Assembly: GCA_965228415.1 (NCBI GenBank)
Contig: OZ245814.1
Span: 2,914,001 to 2,978,000, forward strand
Direction: 5' to 3'
Length of the DNA stretch: 64,000 nt
DNA from: Agaribacillus sp965228415
Lineage (GTDB): Bacteria; Bacteroidota; Bacteroidia; Cytophagales; Cyclobacteriaceae
Positions 17,006 to 25,935 of this stretch are shown here, one piece after another (positions within the stretch are counted from its first letter, which is position 1; each line of letters opens with the position of its first letter). The notes under the pieces are model-generated. The model had not been told where the DNA came from. It searched no databases and worked only from the letters and a program-made list of their open reading frames with translations. Made by a program: the position numbers and the translations under genes.

Positions 17006-17695
17006 ATGTTAGCCGTAAAGAATTTAACAAAAACATATAAAAGTGGCAACCGGGCGTTAACAGTATTGGATGATATCAGCTTTGAAATCAATCGAGGAGA
17101 TACCTTTGCCATTGTGGGACCATCGGGAAGTGGCAAAACCACGCTGTTGGGATTGTGTGCAGGACTTGACCGGGCCACGAGCGGCTCTGTTGTACTGAAT
17201 AATATCCTGCTTGACAGGCTCAATGAGGATGAGCGGGCATTTGTCAGAAATCAGCATGTGGGATTCATATTTCAGAATTTTCAGTTAATTCCCACCCTGA
17301 CCGCCCTGGAAAATGTCATGGTGCCGCTGGAATTGAGAGGGGAACGGAACATTAAGGAAAGATCCTTAAAATTGTTGGAAAGGGTAGGGCTTGGGGACCG
17401 GAAACATCACTACCCCGCCCAACTCTCAGGAGGGGAGCAGCAACGGGTTTCGCTGGCAAGAGCCTTTTCAAATGAACCAAAAATCCTTTTCGCCGATGAA
17501 CCGACAGGCAACCTGGATGAAGAGACCAGCGAGAAGGTGGTAAAGTTAATCTTTGATTTGAACAAGGAAGCCGGTACCACGCTGGTAATGGTGACACACG
17601 ATATGGATTTAGCCGGTAAAACACAGCGAATCATAAGAATTAAGGGTGGAAAACTGATATCAGACGATATATTAGCCCCGACAGGCGGAAATTAA
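17006..17695 (+). CDS. ybbA: ABC transporter ATPase, YbbA/LolD-type
   Basis: The 229-residue ATPase has Walker A GPSGSGKT at 38-45, signature LSGGEQQ at 140-146, Walker B ILFADE at 160-165 and an H-loop MVTHD, all intact. It belongs to the MacB/LolD-type ATPases. It is followed 42 nt later by a FtsX-like permease and divergent from a TesA-like lipoprotein, which favours the YbbA assignment over LolD. It would power a periplasm-facing mechanism that handles lipids or hydrophobic compounds rather than true import or export. Confidence 0.92.
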   Translation: MLAVKNLTKTYKSGNRALTVLDDISFEINRGDTFAIVGPSGSGKTTLLGLCAGLDRATSGSVVLNNILLDRLNEDERAFVRNQHVGFIFQNFQLIPTLTALENVMVPLELRGERNIKERSLKLLERVGLGDRKHHYPAQLSGGEQQRVSLARAFSNEPKILFADEPTGNLDEETSEKVVKLIFDLNKEAGTTLVMVTHDMDLAGKTQRIIRIKGGKLISDDILAPTGGN

Positions 17696-17737
17696 TGTTG
17701 GATAGACTTTGGTGAAAGTAAAAACACGCAACTTCAT

Positions 17738-20287
17738 TTGATGAGATCACTTCTTCTTTTTTTTAACCGATGGTTATGGCAAATGGCCTGGAGAGACAGC
17801 CGGAAAAACCGCGCCAGGTTATTGCTGTTTATCTCCTCTATCATTTTAGGTGTGGCAGCGCTGGTTGCTATCAATTCTTTTAGGGAAAACCTTAAAAAAG
17901 ATATTGATCGTCAGGCAAAAACCGTGATAGGTGCTGACTTGGTATTAAGTAACAATCAACCCATCAGCGACTCCATTGTGTGGCTGCTGGACTCCATAGG
18001 CGGGCAAAGGGCGCATGAGCGGTCGTTTGCTTCTATGATCTATTTCCCACGTACCCATGACACCCGGCTTGTACAAATCCGGGCCCTGGATGGTGCCTTC
18101 CCATTCTACGGAGATATTGAAACCGATCCCCAATCGGCCAGTAGTCAGTTTAGGGTTGGCCAAAAAGCCCTGGTGGATCATACCCTGCTATTGCAGTTTA
18201 ATGCCAATCCCGGCGATTCGGTAAAAATCGGGAACCTGTCTTTTTATATTGAAGGCAGAATAAAAAAACTACCGGGACAGAATGGTATTGCGGCAACCGT
18301 TGCTCCGCCGGTGTATATTCCGCTTAAGTACCTTAATCAAACCGGCTTGCAGCAAAAAGGAAGCCGCATTCAATATCGTTACTATATAAAGCTTCCCGAT
18401 CAAACCGAAGTAGAAAAACTTGTAAAAAACATCAGGCCAAGACTTAAAAGTGAAGGAATAGGTATCCGTACCGTGGCATCAACTAAAAATAATCTTGGGG
18501 ACGCTTTCGACAACTTGTCCGAATTTTTGAACCTGGTGGCTTTTGTCGCCTTACTGTTAGGTTGTGTGGGGGTAGCCAGCGCAGTCCATATTTATGTAAA
18601 AGAAAAACTTGCAACAGTTGCTGTTTTGAGATGCCTGGGACTTCAAGGCATCCAGGCATTGATGATTTACTTAATCCAGATCGTTGTGATGGGACTTATT
18701 GGAGCATTAATAGGCGCAGTGGCTGGAAGTCTGATTCAAACAACACTGCCTTTTGTTTTGAAAGATTTTTTACCCATTGAGATCGAGCTGGCCATTTCCT
18801 GGCCTAGTATTTTCCAGGGCATAGGAATCGGTATCTTTATCTCACTCTTATTTGCGCTGATACCATTACTTAAAATCCGGAAAGTTTCCCCACTGCTTAC
18901 GCTACGAGCCTCTTTTGAAAGCACCGCCGACAAAGGTGATCGGATCAATTGGCTTGTTTACCTGTTAATCACCACCTTCATATACCTGTTTGCTTTTCTG
19001 CAGATGGGAAGTTGGCTGGATGCCTTGTTCTTTTGCCTGGGTCTGGGGGTATCTTTTCTCCTGCTTACTGGTGTCGCCAGACTCATTATGTGGATGGTGC
19101 GGAAATACTTTCCGGTGTCGTGGAGTTTTACATGGCGTCAGGGGTTGGCAAATTTATATCGGCCCAACAATCAAACCTTAATTCTTATCATATCTGTAGG
19201 ACTAGGTACTGCGCTAATCACAACACTGTATTTCACACAAAACCTGTTGCTGGATAAAGTCTCATTATCAAGTATTGGCAATCAACCTAACATGGTAATG
19301 TTTGATATCCAAAGTAATCAAAAGGCCGCATTGAATAAATTGACAGCGGAATACAAACTACCGATTATACAGGAAGCCCCTATCGTTACCATGCGGCTTA
19401 CCAACGTTAATGGAAAAACCAAGGCGCAAATAGAAAAGGACTCATTAAACGAAATTCCGCGATGGGCCTTTAACAGGGAATACCGGGTTACCTACCGGGA
19501 TTATCTGATCGATTCCGAAAAAACTGCTGAAGGTGATTGGAAGGGCAAAGTGGCGGCAGCGGGTGACCCGATTTATATTTCGTTGGACAAGGGCTATGCT
19601 GAAAGGATGAAAGTAGGCATTGGTGACACCTTGACCTTCAACGTCCAGGGCGCTTTGTTGGATACTTATATCAGTCATTTAAGGGAAATTGAATGGAACA
19701 GGGTGCAAACCAACTTCCTGGTATTGTTTCCGAAAGGGGTACTGGAAGATGCGCCGCAGTTTCATGTCATTATGACCCGTACGGATCAACAAAATGTTTC
19801 GGCCAGCTTTCAACAGGCGGTGGTAAGGAATTTTCCAAATGTCTCGGTGATTGATTTGGGGTTGATATTATCCACTATTGACGAGATATTGAATAAGGTC
19901 TCATTTGTTATCCAGTTTATGGCCATGTTTAGCATACTTACCGGCTTTTTTGTGCTGATCAGTTCGGTCATATTAAGTAAATACCAAAGAATTCAGGAGA
20001 GCGTTCTTTTGCGAACCATTGGCGCCAATCGCAACCAGATTATGAAGATTACGGCATTGGAATATTTTCTTCTTGGAAGCCTGGCTTCCGTGACCGGCAT
20101 CGTCATTGCGCTGGTAAGCAGCTGGCTGCTGGCTTACTTCAGCTTTGATACCAGCTTTACCCCCAATTTATTGCCTATTTTAGGTGTCTACGTAATAATA
20201 ACCACCTTAACCATTATTATTGGTATACTCAACAGTACAGGAATATTAAGCAAGCCACCTTTGGAAGTACTTAGAAGGGAGGTATGA
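17738..20287 (+). CDS. ybbP: ABC permease, YbbP-type (FtsX-like repeats)
   Basis: The 849-residue protein has an N-terminal membrane span (residues about 25-45), a large periplasmic domain, and two FtsX-like blocks: spans near residues 255-370 with LVAFVALLLGCVGVASAVH, then a central group near 400-490, and a C-terminal set with LGSLASVTGIVIALVSSWLL. This long FtsX-duplicated layout is typical of YbbP. It follows the ATPase by 42 nt. With tesA divergent, the set reproduces the YbbA-YbbP-TesA module. Start choice at 17738 is the first ATG of the frame. Confidence 0.9.
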   Translation: MMRSLLLFFNRWLWQMAWRDSRKNRARLLLFISSIILGVAALVAINSFRENLKKDIDRQAKTVIGADLVLSNNQPISDSIVWLLDSIGGQRAHERSFASMIYFPRTHDTRLVQIRALDGAFPFYGDIETDPQSASSQFRVGQKALVDHTLLLQFNANPGDSVKIGNLSFYIEGRIKKLPGQNGIAATVAPPVYIPLKYLNQTGLQQKGSRIQYRYYIKLPDQTEVEKLVKNIRPRLKSEGIGIRTVASTKNNLGDAFDNLSEFLNLVAFVALLLGCVGVASAVHIYVKEKLATVAVLRCLGLQGIQALMIYLIQIVVMGLIGALIGAVAGSLIQTTLPFVLKDFLPIEIELAISWPSIFQGIGIGIFISLLFALIPLLKIRKVSPLLTLRASFESTADKGDRINWLVYLLITTFIYLFAFLQMGSWLDALFFCLGLGVSFLLLTGVARLIMWMVRKYFPVSWSFTWRQGLANLYRPNNQTLILIISVGLGTALITTLYFTQNLLLDKVSLSSIGNQPNMVMFDIQSNQKAALNKLTAEYKLPIIQEAPIVTMRLTNVNGKTKAQIEKDSLNEIPRWAFNREYRVTYRDYLIDSEKTAEGDWKGKVAAAGDPIYISLDKGYAERMKVGIGDTLTFNVQGALLDTYISHLREIEWNRVQTNFLVLFPKGVLEDAPQFHVIMTRTDQQNVSASFQQAVVRNFPNVSVIDLGLILSTIDEILNKVSFVIQFMAMFSILTGFFVLISSVILSKYQRIQESVLLRTIGANRNQIMKITALEYFLLGSLASVTGIVIALVSSWLLAYFSFDTSFTPNLLPILGVYVIITTLTIIIGILNSTGILSKPPLEVLRREV

Positions 20288-20362
20288 TCAAAAACAGCAA
20301 TTGGCTACACATGGGGATAATCTGTTATAAAAGCCAATCCGCTCGTCCTTCTATCTATGACG

Positions 20363-21589
20363 CTACATTCTTGCGGCCATTAGCAGATTCAAATCCATGT
20401 GTTTAAGGTTAAACTTGTTGGCTATATGGGCGTTGGTGAGATTTCCGTTATAGGCATAAACACCATGCATAAACCATTTATAGGTAAAAATCATTTCCTC
20501 AACACCACCTACTTCTGCTATTTGCAACAAGATCGGCGTAAAAATGTTGCTGAGCGCATTGGAAGCAGTATTGGCGACCCGGGAGGTTAAATTCGGGACA
20601 CAATAATGTATGACGCCATGTTTGATGTAGGTGGGATTCTCATGAGTGGTAATGCGAGAGGTTTCGAAACAGCCGCCCTGATCAATGCTGACATCTATTA
20701 TAATTGAGTTGGGTCTCATAGAGGCTACCATTTCCTCACTTACAAAACATCTGACCTTGCCCTTTTCAGCCCTCACGGCACCAATAACCACATCTGCTTC
20801 TTTCAGCGCTTCCGAAAGCGTCAGGTTATCCAGTATGGCAGTGTGTATCTGGTGTCCCAACGCATGTTTTACCCGACGTAATTTGTAAATATGGTTGTCA
20901 AAAATCTTGATTTCAGCCCCGAGGCCCAACGCTGTCCTGGCGGCATATTCTGCGACGGTTCCCGCTCCCAGAATAACCACTTTCGAAGGTGAAACACCGG
21001 TAATTCCTCCCAGGAGTATTCCTTTTCCGTCGTGTACGTTGCTGAGATACTCCGCCGCGATCAACATCACAAGGCTGCCCGCAATCTCACTCATAGCTCT
21101 GATTACCGGAAATCCTTCCGCCTTGTCCTCCAACATCTCATAACCGATACAGACCAGACGTTTTTTATTAATAGCTTCAATGTAATCCACATTTTGCTGT
21201 CCCATTTGAAAGGCAGAAATAACCGTGGATCCGGGTTTAATATTTTCGATTTCGGCTAGCGATGGCGGTTCAATTTTCAGGATTATATTGGCTTCAAAAA
21301 CTTCCTTTGCAGAATATTTAATTTTGGCGCCGGCATCGCTATAATTTTTATCCGTAAATTTCGCTTTTTCGCCAGCACCGGCCTCTAACCATACCTCTTG
21401 TCCGTTGTTGACCAACAAAGCCACTGCCTCCGGCGTAAGCGGCACTCTTATCTCTTTGTAACCAGTTTCTCTCGGAATACCAAATACCAGTGAATGACGG
21501 GATTTCTTTTCTTTAAGTAATGCTTCCTGTGGATATAGGCTGCCTTCCTTCGCTAATTTTTCAATCTCAGGCTTGAATTGTCTTTTCAT
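20363..21589 (-). CDS. ald: Alanine dehydrogenase
   Basis: The 408-residue product matches alanine dehydrogenase/PNT-family proteins: GIPRETGYKEIRVPLTPEAV near residue 38, with the family's early Arg and Lys, a Rossmann-type GAGTVAEYAARTALGLGA, and the late SIDQGGCFETSR and VPNLTSRVANTAS motifs. It interconverts L-alanine and pyruvate with NAD. It overlaps the tsaE stop by the 4-nt ATGA and is thus in one operon porX-tsaE-ald. The N-terminal extension (about 35 residues) is seen in Bacteroidota members. A convergent ybbP gene ends 75 nt beyond. Confidence 0.92.
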   Translation of the reverse strand: MKRQFKPEIEKLAKEGSLYPQEALLKEKKSRHSLVFGIPRETGYKEIRVPLTPEAVALLVNNGQEVWLEAGAGEKAKFTDKNYSDAGAKIKYSAKEVFEANIILKIEPPSLAEIENIKPGSTVISAFQMGQQNVDYIEAINKKRLVCIGYEMLEDKAEGFPVIRAMSEIAGSLVMLIAAEYLSNVHDGKGILLGGITGVSPSKVVILGAGTVAEYAARTALGLGAEIKIFDNHIYKLRRVKHALGHQIHTAILDNLTLSEALKEADVVIGAVRAEKGKVRCFVSEEMVASMRPNSIIIDVSIDQGGCFETSRITTHENPTYIKHGVIHYCVPNLTSRVANTASNALSNIFTPILLQIAEVGGVEEMIFTYKWFMHGVYAYNGNLTNAHIANKFNLKHMDLNLLMAARM

Positions 21590-22029
21590 ACGATTTCTAA
21601 TACAATTTTTCTTGTATTATCTGAATTGATGGTTATAAATATACGAAGAAATTCATCAGGAATTAAAGACGGAATTTTTCCCGGCCACTCCACAAAACAC
21701 AAATGCTCGGAATAAAAATATTCATCAACACCAATATCCATGGCCTCTTCTTCATTCTCAATACGATAAAAGTCAAAATGATAGAAGGTAGCATGCTTCC
21801 GGTTGACGTATTCGTTCACCAGGGCAAACGTTGGACTACTTACCTCATCAACTACTCCAAATGCCTTACAAAGCGCTTTAATAAGCGTGGTTTTACCGGC
21901 ACCCATCTCCCCTTCAAACAGCCAGATCTTATGGTCTCCGGCAAATGTGATTATATTTTTTGAAGCATCGGGCAGGTCATCAATATTTAAGTTGTCAATC
22001 TGCTGTGTGGATTTGCCTTTAGCCTGCAT
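21586..22029 (-). CDS. tsaE: tRNA t6A biosynthesis ATPase TsaE
   Basis: The 147-residue protein has a P-loop GEMGAGKTT near residue 39 and the downstream SSPTFALVNEY motif, plus an acidic HFDFYRIENEEEAMDIGVDEY stretch, all typical of TsaE (YjeE). It supports TsaB-TsaD in forming threonylcarbamoyl-adenosine at position 37 of ANN-decoding tRNAs. It overlaps porX by 11 nt upstream and ald by an ATGA downstream. The carbamoylating partner TsaC is also in the window (60.8 kb). Confidence 0.95.
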   Translation of the reverse strand: MQAKGKSTQQIDNLNIDDLPDASKNIITFAGDHKIWLFEGEMGAGKTTLIKALCKAFGVVDEVSSPTFALVNEYVNRKHATFYHFDFYRIENEEEAMDIGVDEYFYSEHLCFVEWPGKIPSLIPDEFLRIFITINSDNTRKIVLEIV

Positions 22030-23581
22030 TTTTGGAAGTTAAAGAAACAACAGGAATGATTACCTCCTCCAGAGAAATTCCACCATGTTGAAAGGTATCT
22101 TTATAATAGTTGACGTAATAGTTGTAGTTATTCGGATACGCAAAGAAGTAATCATCAGTAGCAAAAACGTAGGCCGTTGACACGTTAATCTTGGGGAGAT
22201 GAAAATGTTCGGGTTTCCTGGCTACCAGTACCTTATCTTCTTCGAAGGCCAGGTTCTTGCCCTGCTTGTATCTTAAGTTGGTGTTGGTATTCCGGTCCCC
22301 GATGATCCTGAAAGGCTTTTTAACCCTGACAGTGCCATGATCCGTGGTAATAATTAACTTGCCACCTTTCTCAGAAATGATTTTGATCACCTCGAACAAG
22401 GGGGAATGGGCAAACCACGATTTGGTAATGGATCGATAGGCCGACTCATCAGGTGCCAGTTCTCTGATCATCTCCATTTCTGTTCTCGCATGGGATAGCA
22501 TGTCCACAAAATTGTAGACAATCACATTGAGGTCATTGGACATCAGATTGTTAATACTGTCTATCAGCTGGCGCCCCTGAGCCAGGTTTTTAATTTTATG
22601 ATAACTATGCTTGATATTCAGCCTGCTTTTTTGAATGTTTTTTTCCAGAAACTGATCCTCATTATTATTCTTTCCTCCCTCCTCATCTTCGCCAACCCAT
22701 AAATTAGGATGAAACTTTGCCATTTCAGTCGGCAGCATTCCCGAAAATATAGCGTTGCGCGAATAGGCCGTAGTCGTAGGCAGTATGGAATAGTAAGCTT
22801 CTTCACTATCAATATTGAAGTAATTGCTAATGGTAGGTTCCAGCACTTTCCACTGGTCATAGCGCAAATTATCTACAACAATAAAAAAAGTACTGGTCCC
22901 TTCCTTTAATTCCGGAAAGACCTTTTTCTTCATGAGCTGATGTGACAATAAGGGTTTGTCTACGTCGGGATCGTTAAGCCAGTCTTCATAGTTCTCCGAT
23001 ATGAATTTGATAAAATTGGCATTGGCTTCGCTTTTCTGCATATCCAAAACTTCCGACATGCTTTTATTGTCGGTTTGTTCAATTTCCAGTTCCCAGAAAA
23101 TTAGCTTCTTGTAGATTTCAACCCACTCTGAATGATCCATGTGATCATTATATGCCATGCTGATATTTCTAAAATCCTGTTGATAACTGATCGTCGTGCG
23201 CTCATCAATCAATCGCCGGTTATCCAATATCTTTTTAACTGACAACAGAATTTGGTTGGGGTTAAGCGGTTTAATCAGGTAATCGGCAATCTTTGATCCG
23301 ATGGCCTCCTCCATAATATATTCCTCTTCACTTTTTGTAATCATCACCACCGGTAAATTAGGCCAGGAAGATTTAATCTGATTCAATGTTTCCAACCCAG
23401 TCATCCCGGGCATATTTTCATCCAGAAAAACGATGTCATACCGGGTGTTTTCGCAGGCATCCAAAGCATCGGCGCCACTGTTAACGCCATTTACATCATA
23501 TCCCTTCTGATTTAAAAATAAAATATGTGGCTTTAATAAATCAATTTCATCATCTGCCCACAAAATACTATATCTTTGCAT
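22019..23581 (-). CDS. porX: PorX: response regulator with PglZ domain, type IX secretion
   Basis: The 520-residue protein opens with a CheY-like receiver (residues 1-120): acidic Asp10/Asp11, phosphoacceptor Asp54 in FLDENMPG, Thr82 and Lys104 in LIKPLNP. The rest (about 200-515) is a PglZ/alkaline phosphatase-like domain with VDNLRYDQW, SILPTTTAYSRNA, FVDMLSHAR and TTDHGTV metal-site motifs. This architecture is PorX, the T9SS regulator and phosphodiesterase paired with PorY in Porphyromonas and Flavobacterium. It suggests that the organism has T9SS and possibly gliding. The partner kinase is not in the window. Confidence 0.95.
   Translation of the reverse strand: MQRYSILWADDEIDLLKPHILFLNQKGYDVNGVNSGADALDACENTRYDIVFLDENMPGMTGLETLNQIKSSWPNLPVVMITKSEEEYIMEEAIGSKIADYLIKPLNPNQILLSVKKILDNRRLIDERTTISYQQDFRNISMAYNDHMDHSEWVEIYKKLIFWELEIEQTDNKSMSEVLDMQKSEANANFIKFISENYEDWLNDPDVDKPLLSHQLMKKKVFPELKEGTSTFFIVVDNLRYDQWKVLEPTISNYFNIDSEEAYYSILPTTTAYSRNAIFSGMLPTEMAKFHPNLWVGEDEEGGKNNNEDQFLEKNIQKSRLNIKHSYHKIKNLAQGRQLIDSINNLMSNDLNVIVYNFVDMLSHARTEMEMIRELAPDESAYRSITKSWFAHSPLFEVIKIISEKGGKLIITTDHGTVRVKKPFRIIGDRNTNTNLRYKQGKNLAFEEDKVLVARKPEHFHLPKINVSTAYVFATDDYFFAYPNNYNYYVNYYKDTFQHGGISLEEVIIPVVSLTSKNAG
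23571..23578 (+). promoter_or_regulatory. Bacteroidota -7 box before the HD phosphohydrolase
   Basis: TATCTTTG matches TAnnTTTG on the plus strand, inside the porX start region. The transcript would start near 23585, about 55 nt before the TTG start of the HD gene. A -33 TTTG was not found. Confidence 0.35.
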
Positions 23582-23639
23582 GGTTTAATTTTTTACTTTA
23601 TTTTGACAACAATCAAATTTAAATAAATAGCTTTAAAGA

Positions 23640-24890
23640 TTGAATAAGAAAAAAATCTTTAATGATCCGGTATACGGATTTATTACGATCCAGAGCGACC
23701 TGATCTTTGATATCCTGGAGCATCCCTATTTCCAAAAACTACGCAGGATAAAGCAAGTCGGATTAACGGACTTCGTTTATCCGGGTGCCTTACATACCAG
23801 ATTCCACCACGCCCTTGGCGCCATGCACTTAATGGCCATCACCTTAGACAACCTGCGAAGTAAAGGTCACGATATCAGCGAGCAGGAAAATGAAGCCGCT
23901 TTAATTGCCATTTTGCTCCATGACGTTGGCCATGGCCCCTTTTCTCATACCCTGGAAAAAAGCATTCTCCGGGAGACCCATCATGAGGAGCTTTCACTGC
24001 TCATCATGAAACACTTGAACGCTACATTTGATGGAAAATTGGACCTGGCACTAAAAATCTATACGGGACAATACCACCGACAGTTTTTTCATCAGTTGGT
24101 TTCCAGCCAACTCGACATAGACCGGTTGGATTATTTAAACCGCGACAGCTTTTTTACAGGTGTTTCCGAAGGAACAATCGGGGCGGACCGGATCATCAAA
24201 ATGATGGACATATACGATGATCAGATAGTGATCGAAGAAAAGGGGATTTACAGCGTTGAAAATTTTCTCGGTGCCCGAAGGCTGATGTACTGGCAGGTAT
24301 ATCTGCACAAAACTTCCATCAGCGCCGAAAAGATGTTGTCAAAAATCATTTCCAGGGCCAAGAGAATAGTACAAAAAAAAGAGGATATCTTTTTTACGCC
24401 GGCGCTGGGTATCTTTTTAAAGCGTGAAATCAGTATAAAGGATATGATGGAGGACCATGCTTTTCTCGACGCTTTCTGCAAGCTTGATGATTTTGACATT
24501 TGGGCATGTATTAAAATCTGGGTGGATCACCCCGATCCCATTTTATCAACGTTGAGTCAATTATTTCTAAACAGGCAATTATTCAGCGTTAAGTTGTCTA
24601 ATCAAGAATTTGCTAAAGACACAATTGCGCATCTGAAAAATGATATTTGCCAAAAATACAAGGTATCTGCCGACCAAAGTAAATACTTTATGGATACTGG
24701 ATTTTTAACGAATGCTGCTTATATTTCGGAGGGACAAACAATCAATATTCTTACTAAAAAAGGTGAGTTGATTGATGTGGCAAAGGCATCAGATTTACCT
24801 AACATAAAGGCTATGAGTAAAATTGTTAAAAAATATTACCTATGCTGGCCCAAAAATGTAAATTTGTATCAAACAATAACTAATAGGTAA
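23640..24890 (+). CDS. HD-domain phosphohydrolase
   Basis: This 416-residue HD protein begins from TTG at 23640: MNKKKIFNDPVYGFI is the family opening and no ATG occurs in a sensible place nearby. The metal ligands are visible: H of HTRFHHALGAMH, the HD of LLHDVGHGPFSH, and a late Asp in LDIDRLDYLNRDS. Relatives are dNTP or nucleotide phosphohydrolases. It is divergent from porX and its TAA is directly followed by lpxD, so it is in the lipid A operon. The role in that setting is unclear. Confidence 0.85.
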   Translation: MNKKKIFNDPVYGFITIQSDLIFDILEHPYFQKLRRIKQVGLTDFVYPGALHTRFHHALGAMHLMAITLDNLRSKGHDISEQENEAALIAILLHDVGHGPFSHTLEKSILRETHHEELSLLIMKHLNATFDGKLDLALKIYTGQYHRQFFHQLVSSQLDIDRLDYLNRDSFFTGVSEGTIGADRIIKMMDIYDDQIVIEEKGIYSVENFLGARRLMYWQVYLHKTSISAEKMLSKIISRAKRIVQKKEDIFFTPALGIFLKREISIKDMMEDHAFLDAFCKLDDFDIWACIKIWVDHPDPILSTLSQLFLNRQLFSVKLSNQEFAKDTIAHLKNDICQKYKVSADQSKYFMDTGFLTNAAYISEGQTINILTKKGELIDVAKASDLPNIKAMSKIVKKYYLCWPKNVNLYQTITNR

Positions 24891-25931
24891 ATGGAATTTA
24901 CAATCAATGATATTGCCAATATTTTAAATGGAGAGGTGGTTGGAGACCGCGATTTGAAGATTAAAACATTGGGTACGATTCAGGATGCAGAAGATGGTGC
25001 CATATCTTTCCTATCAAATCCAAAGTATGAAAATTTCGTTTACACTACGCGAGCCAGCGCAATCATTGCAAAAAAAGGATTCAGTCCTAAAAAAGACATA
25101 GATGCTACTTTAATACTGGTCGACGATCCGTATCTGAGTTTTACCATTTTATTGGAAGAATATCATAAAATAATAAGTTTTCAAAAATCCGGTGTAGAAG
25201 ACCCCAGCTTTATTGGAAAAGACAGTAGCACAGGCAACGACATTTTCCGTGGAGCCTTCAGTTATATTGGCAACAACGTAACCATTGGAGACAATGTTAA
25301 AATATACCCTCATGCCCACATTGGCGATAATTCTGTTATTGGCAATAATACGGTTATCCACTCCGGGGTAAAGATCTATGCCAACACCAAAATTGGCAAC
25401 TATTGTGTTATCCATGCGGGATGTGTGATCGGCAGTGACGGTTTTGGCTTTGCACCCCAGGATGATGGCTCCTATAAAACCATTCCGCAGTTAGGCAACG
25501 TAATCATTGAAGATCATGTGGATATCGGTGCCAACACGGTCATCGATTGCTCCACTTTAAACTCGACCATTATAGGCCGCGGCGCCAAGTTAGACAACCT
25601 TATCCAAATTGCGCATAACGTAGAAGTGGGAAAAAATACGGTGATCGCCGCCCAAACCGGCGTATCAGGTTCCTCCAAAATCGGAAGCAACTGTGTGATT
25701 GCCGGACAGGTGGGTATAGTCGGTCATTTGGAAATAGGAAACAACGTCAAAATCGGCGCGCAATCGGGGATTGCCAAATCGCTAAAGGATAATAAAATTG
25801 TCTCCGGAGCCCCCGCCATGGACCATAAAGACAATCTCAAAGCCATTGCTGTCTATAAAAATCTTCCCGAATTAAATCAACGAATTAAGGAACTTGAAGA
25901 AAAAATACTAAATTTGCCGACTGTTAAATAG
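24891..25931 (+). CDS. lpxD: UDP-3-O-(3-hydroxyacyl)glucosamine N-acyltransferase
   Basis: The 346-residue protein has an N-terminal uridine-binding domain followed by a left-handed beta-helix built of hexapeptide repeats (IGDNVKIYPHAHIGDN, IGNNTVIHSGVKI and others), and the catalytic His of IQIAHNVEVG. LpxD adds the second acyl chain in lipid A synthesis. It begins right after the HD gene TAA and is 4 nt from lpxC/fabZ. Length and repeat count are usual for the family. Confidence 0.96.
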   Translation: MEFTINDIANILNGEVVGDRDLKIKTLGTIQDAEDGAISFLSNPKYENFVYTTRASAIIAKKGFSPKKDIDATLILVDDPYLSFTILLEEYHKIISFQKSGVEDPSFIGKDSSTGNDIFRGAFSYIGNNVTIGDNVKIYPHAHIGDNSVIGNNTVIHSGVKIYANTKIGNYCVIHAGCVIGSDGFGFAPQDDGSYKTIPQLGNVIIEDHVDIGANTVIDCSTLNSTIIGRGAKLDNLIQIAHNVEVGKNTVIAAQTGVSGSSKIGSNCVIAGQVGIVGHLEIGNNVKIGAQSGIAKSLKDNKIVSGAPAMDHKDNLKAIAVYKNLPELNQRIKELEEKILNLPTVK

Positions 25932-25935
25932 CGCA

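Noticed and set aside
20300..20338. ATTGGCT/AGCCAAT inverted repeat between ybbP and ald
   Set aside because: The 7-bp arms are 25 nt apart with no T tract; chance or weak structure is more likely than a terminator.
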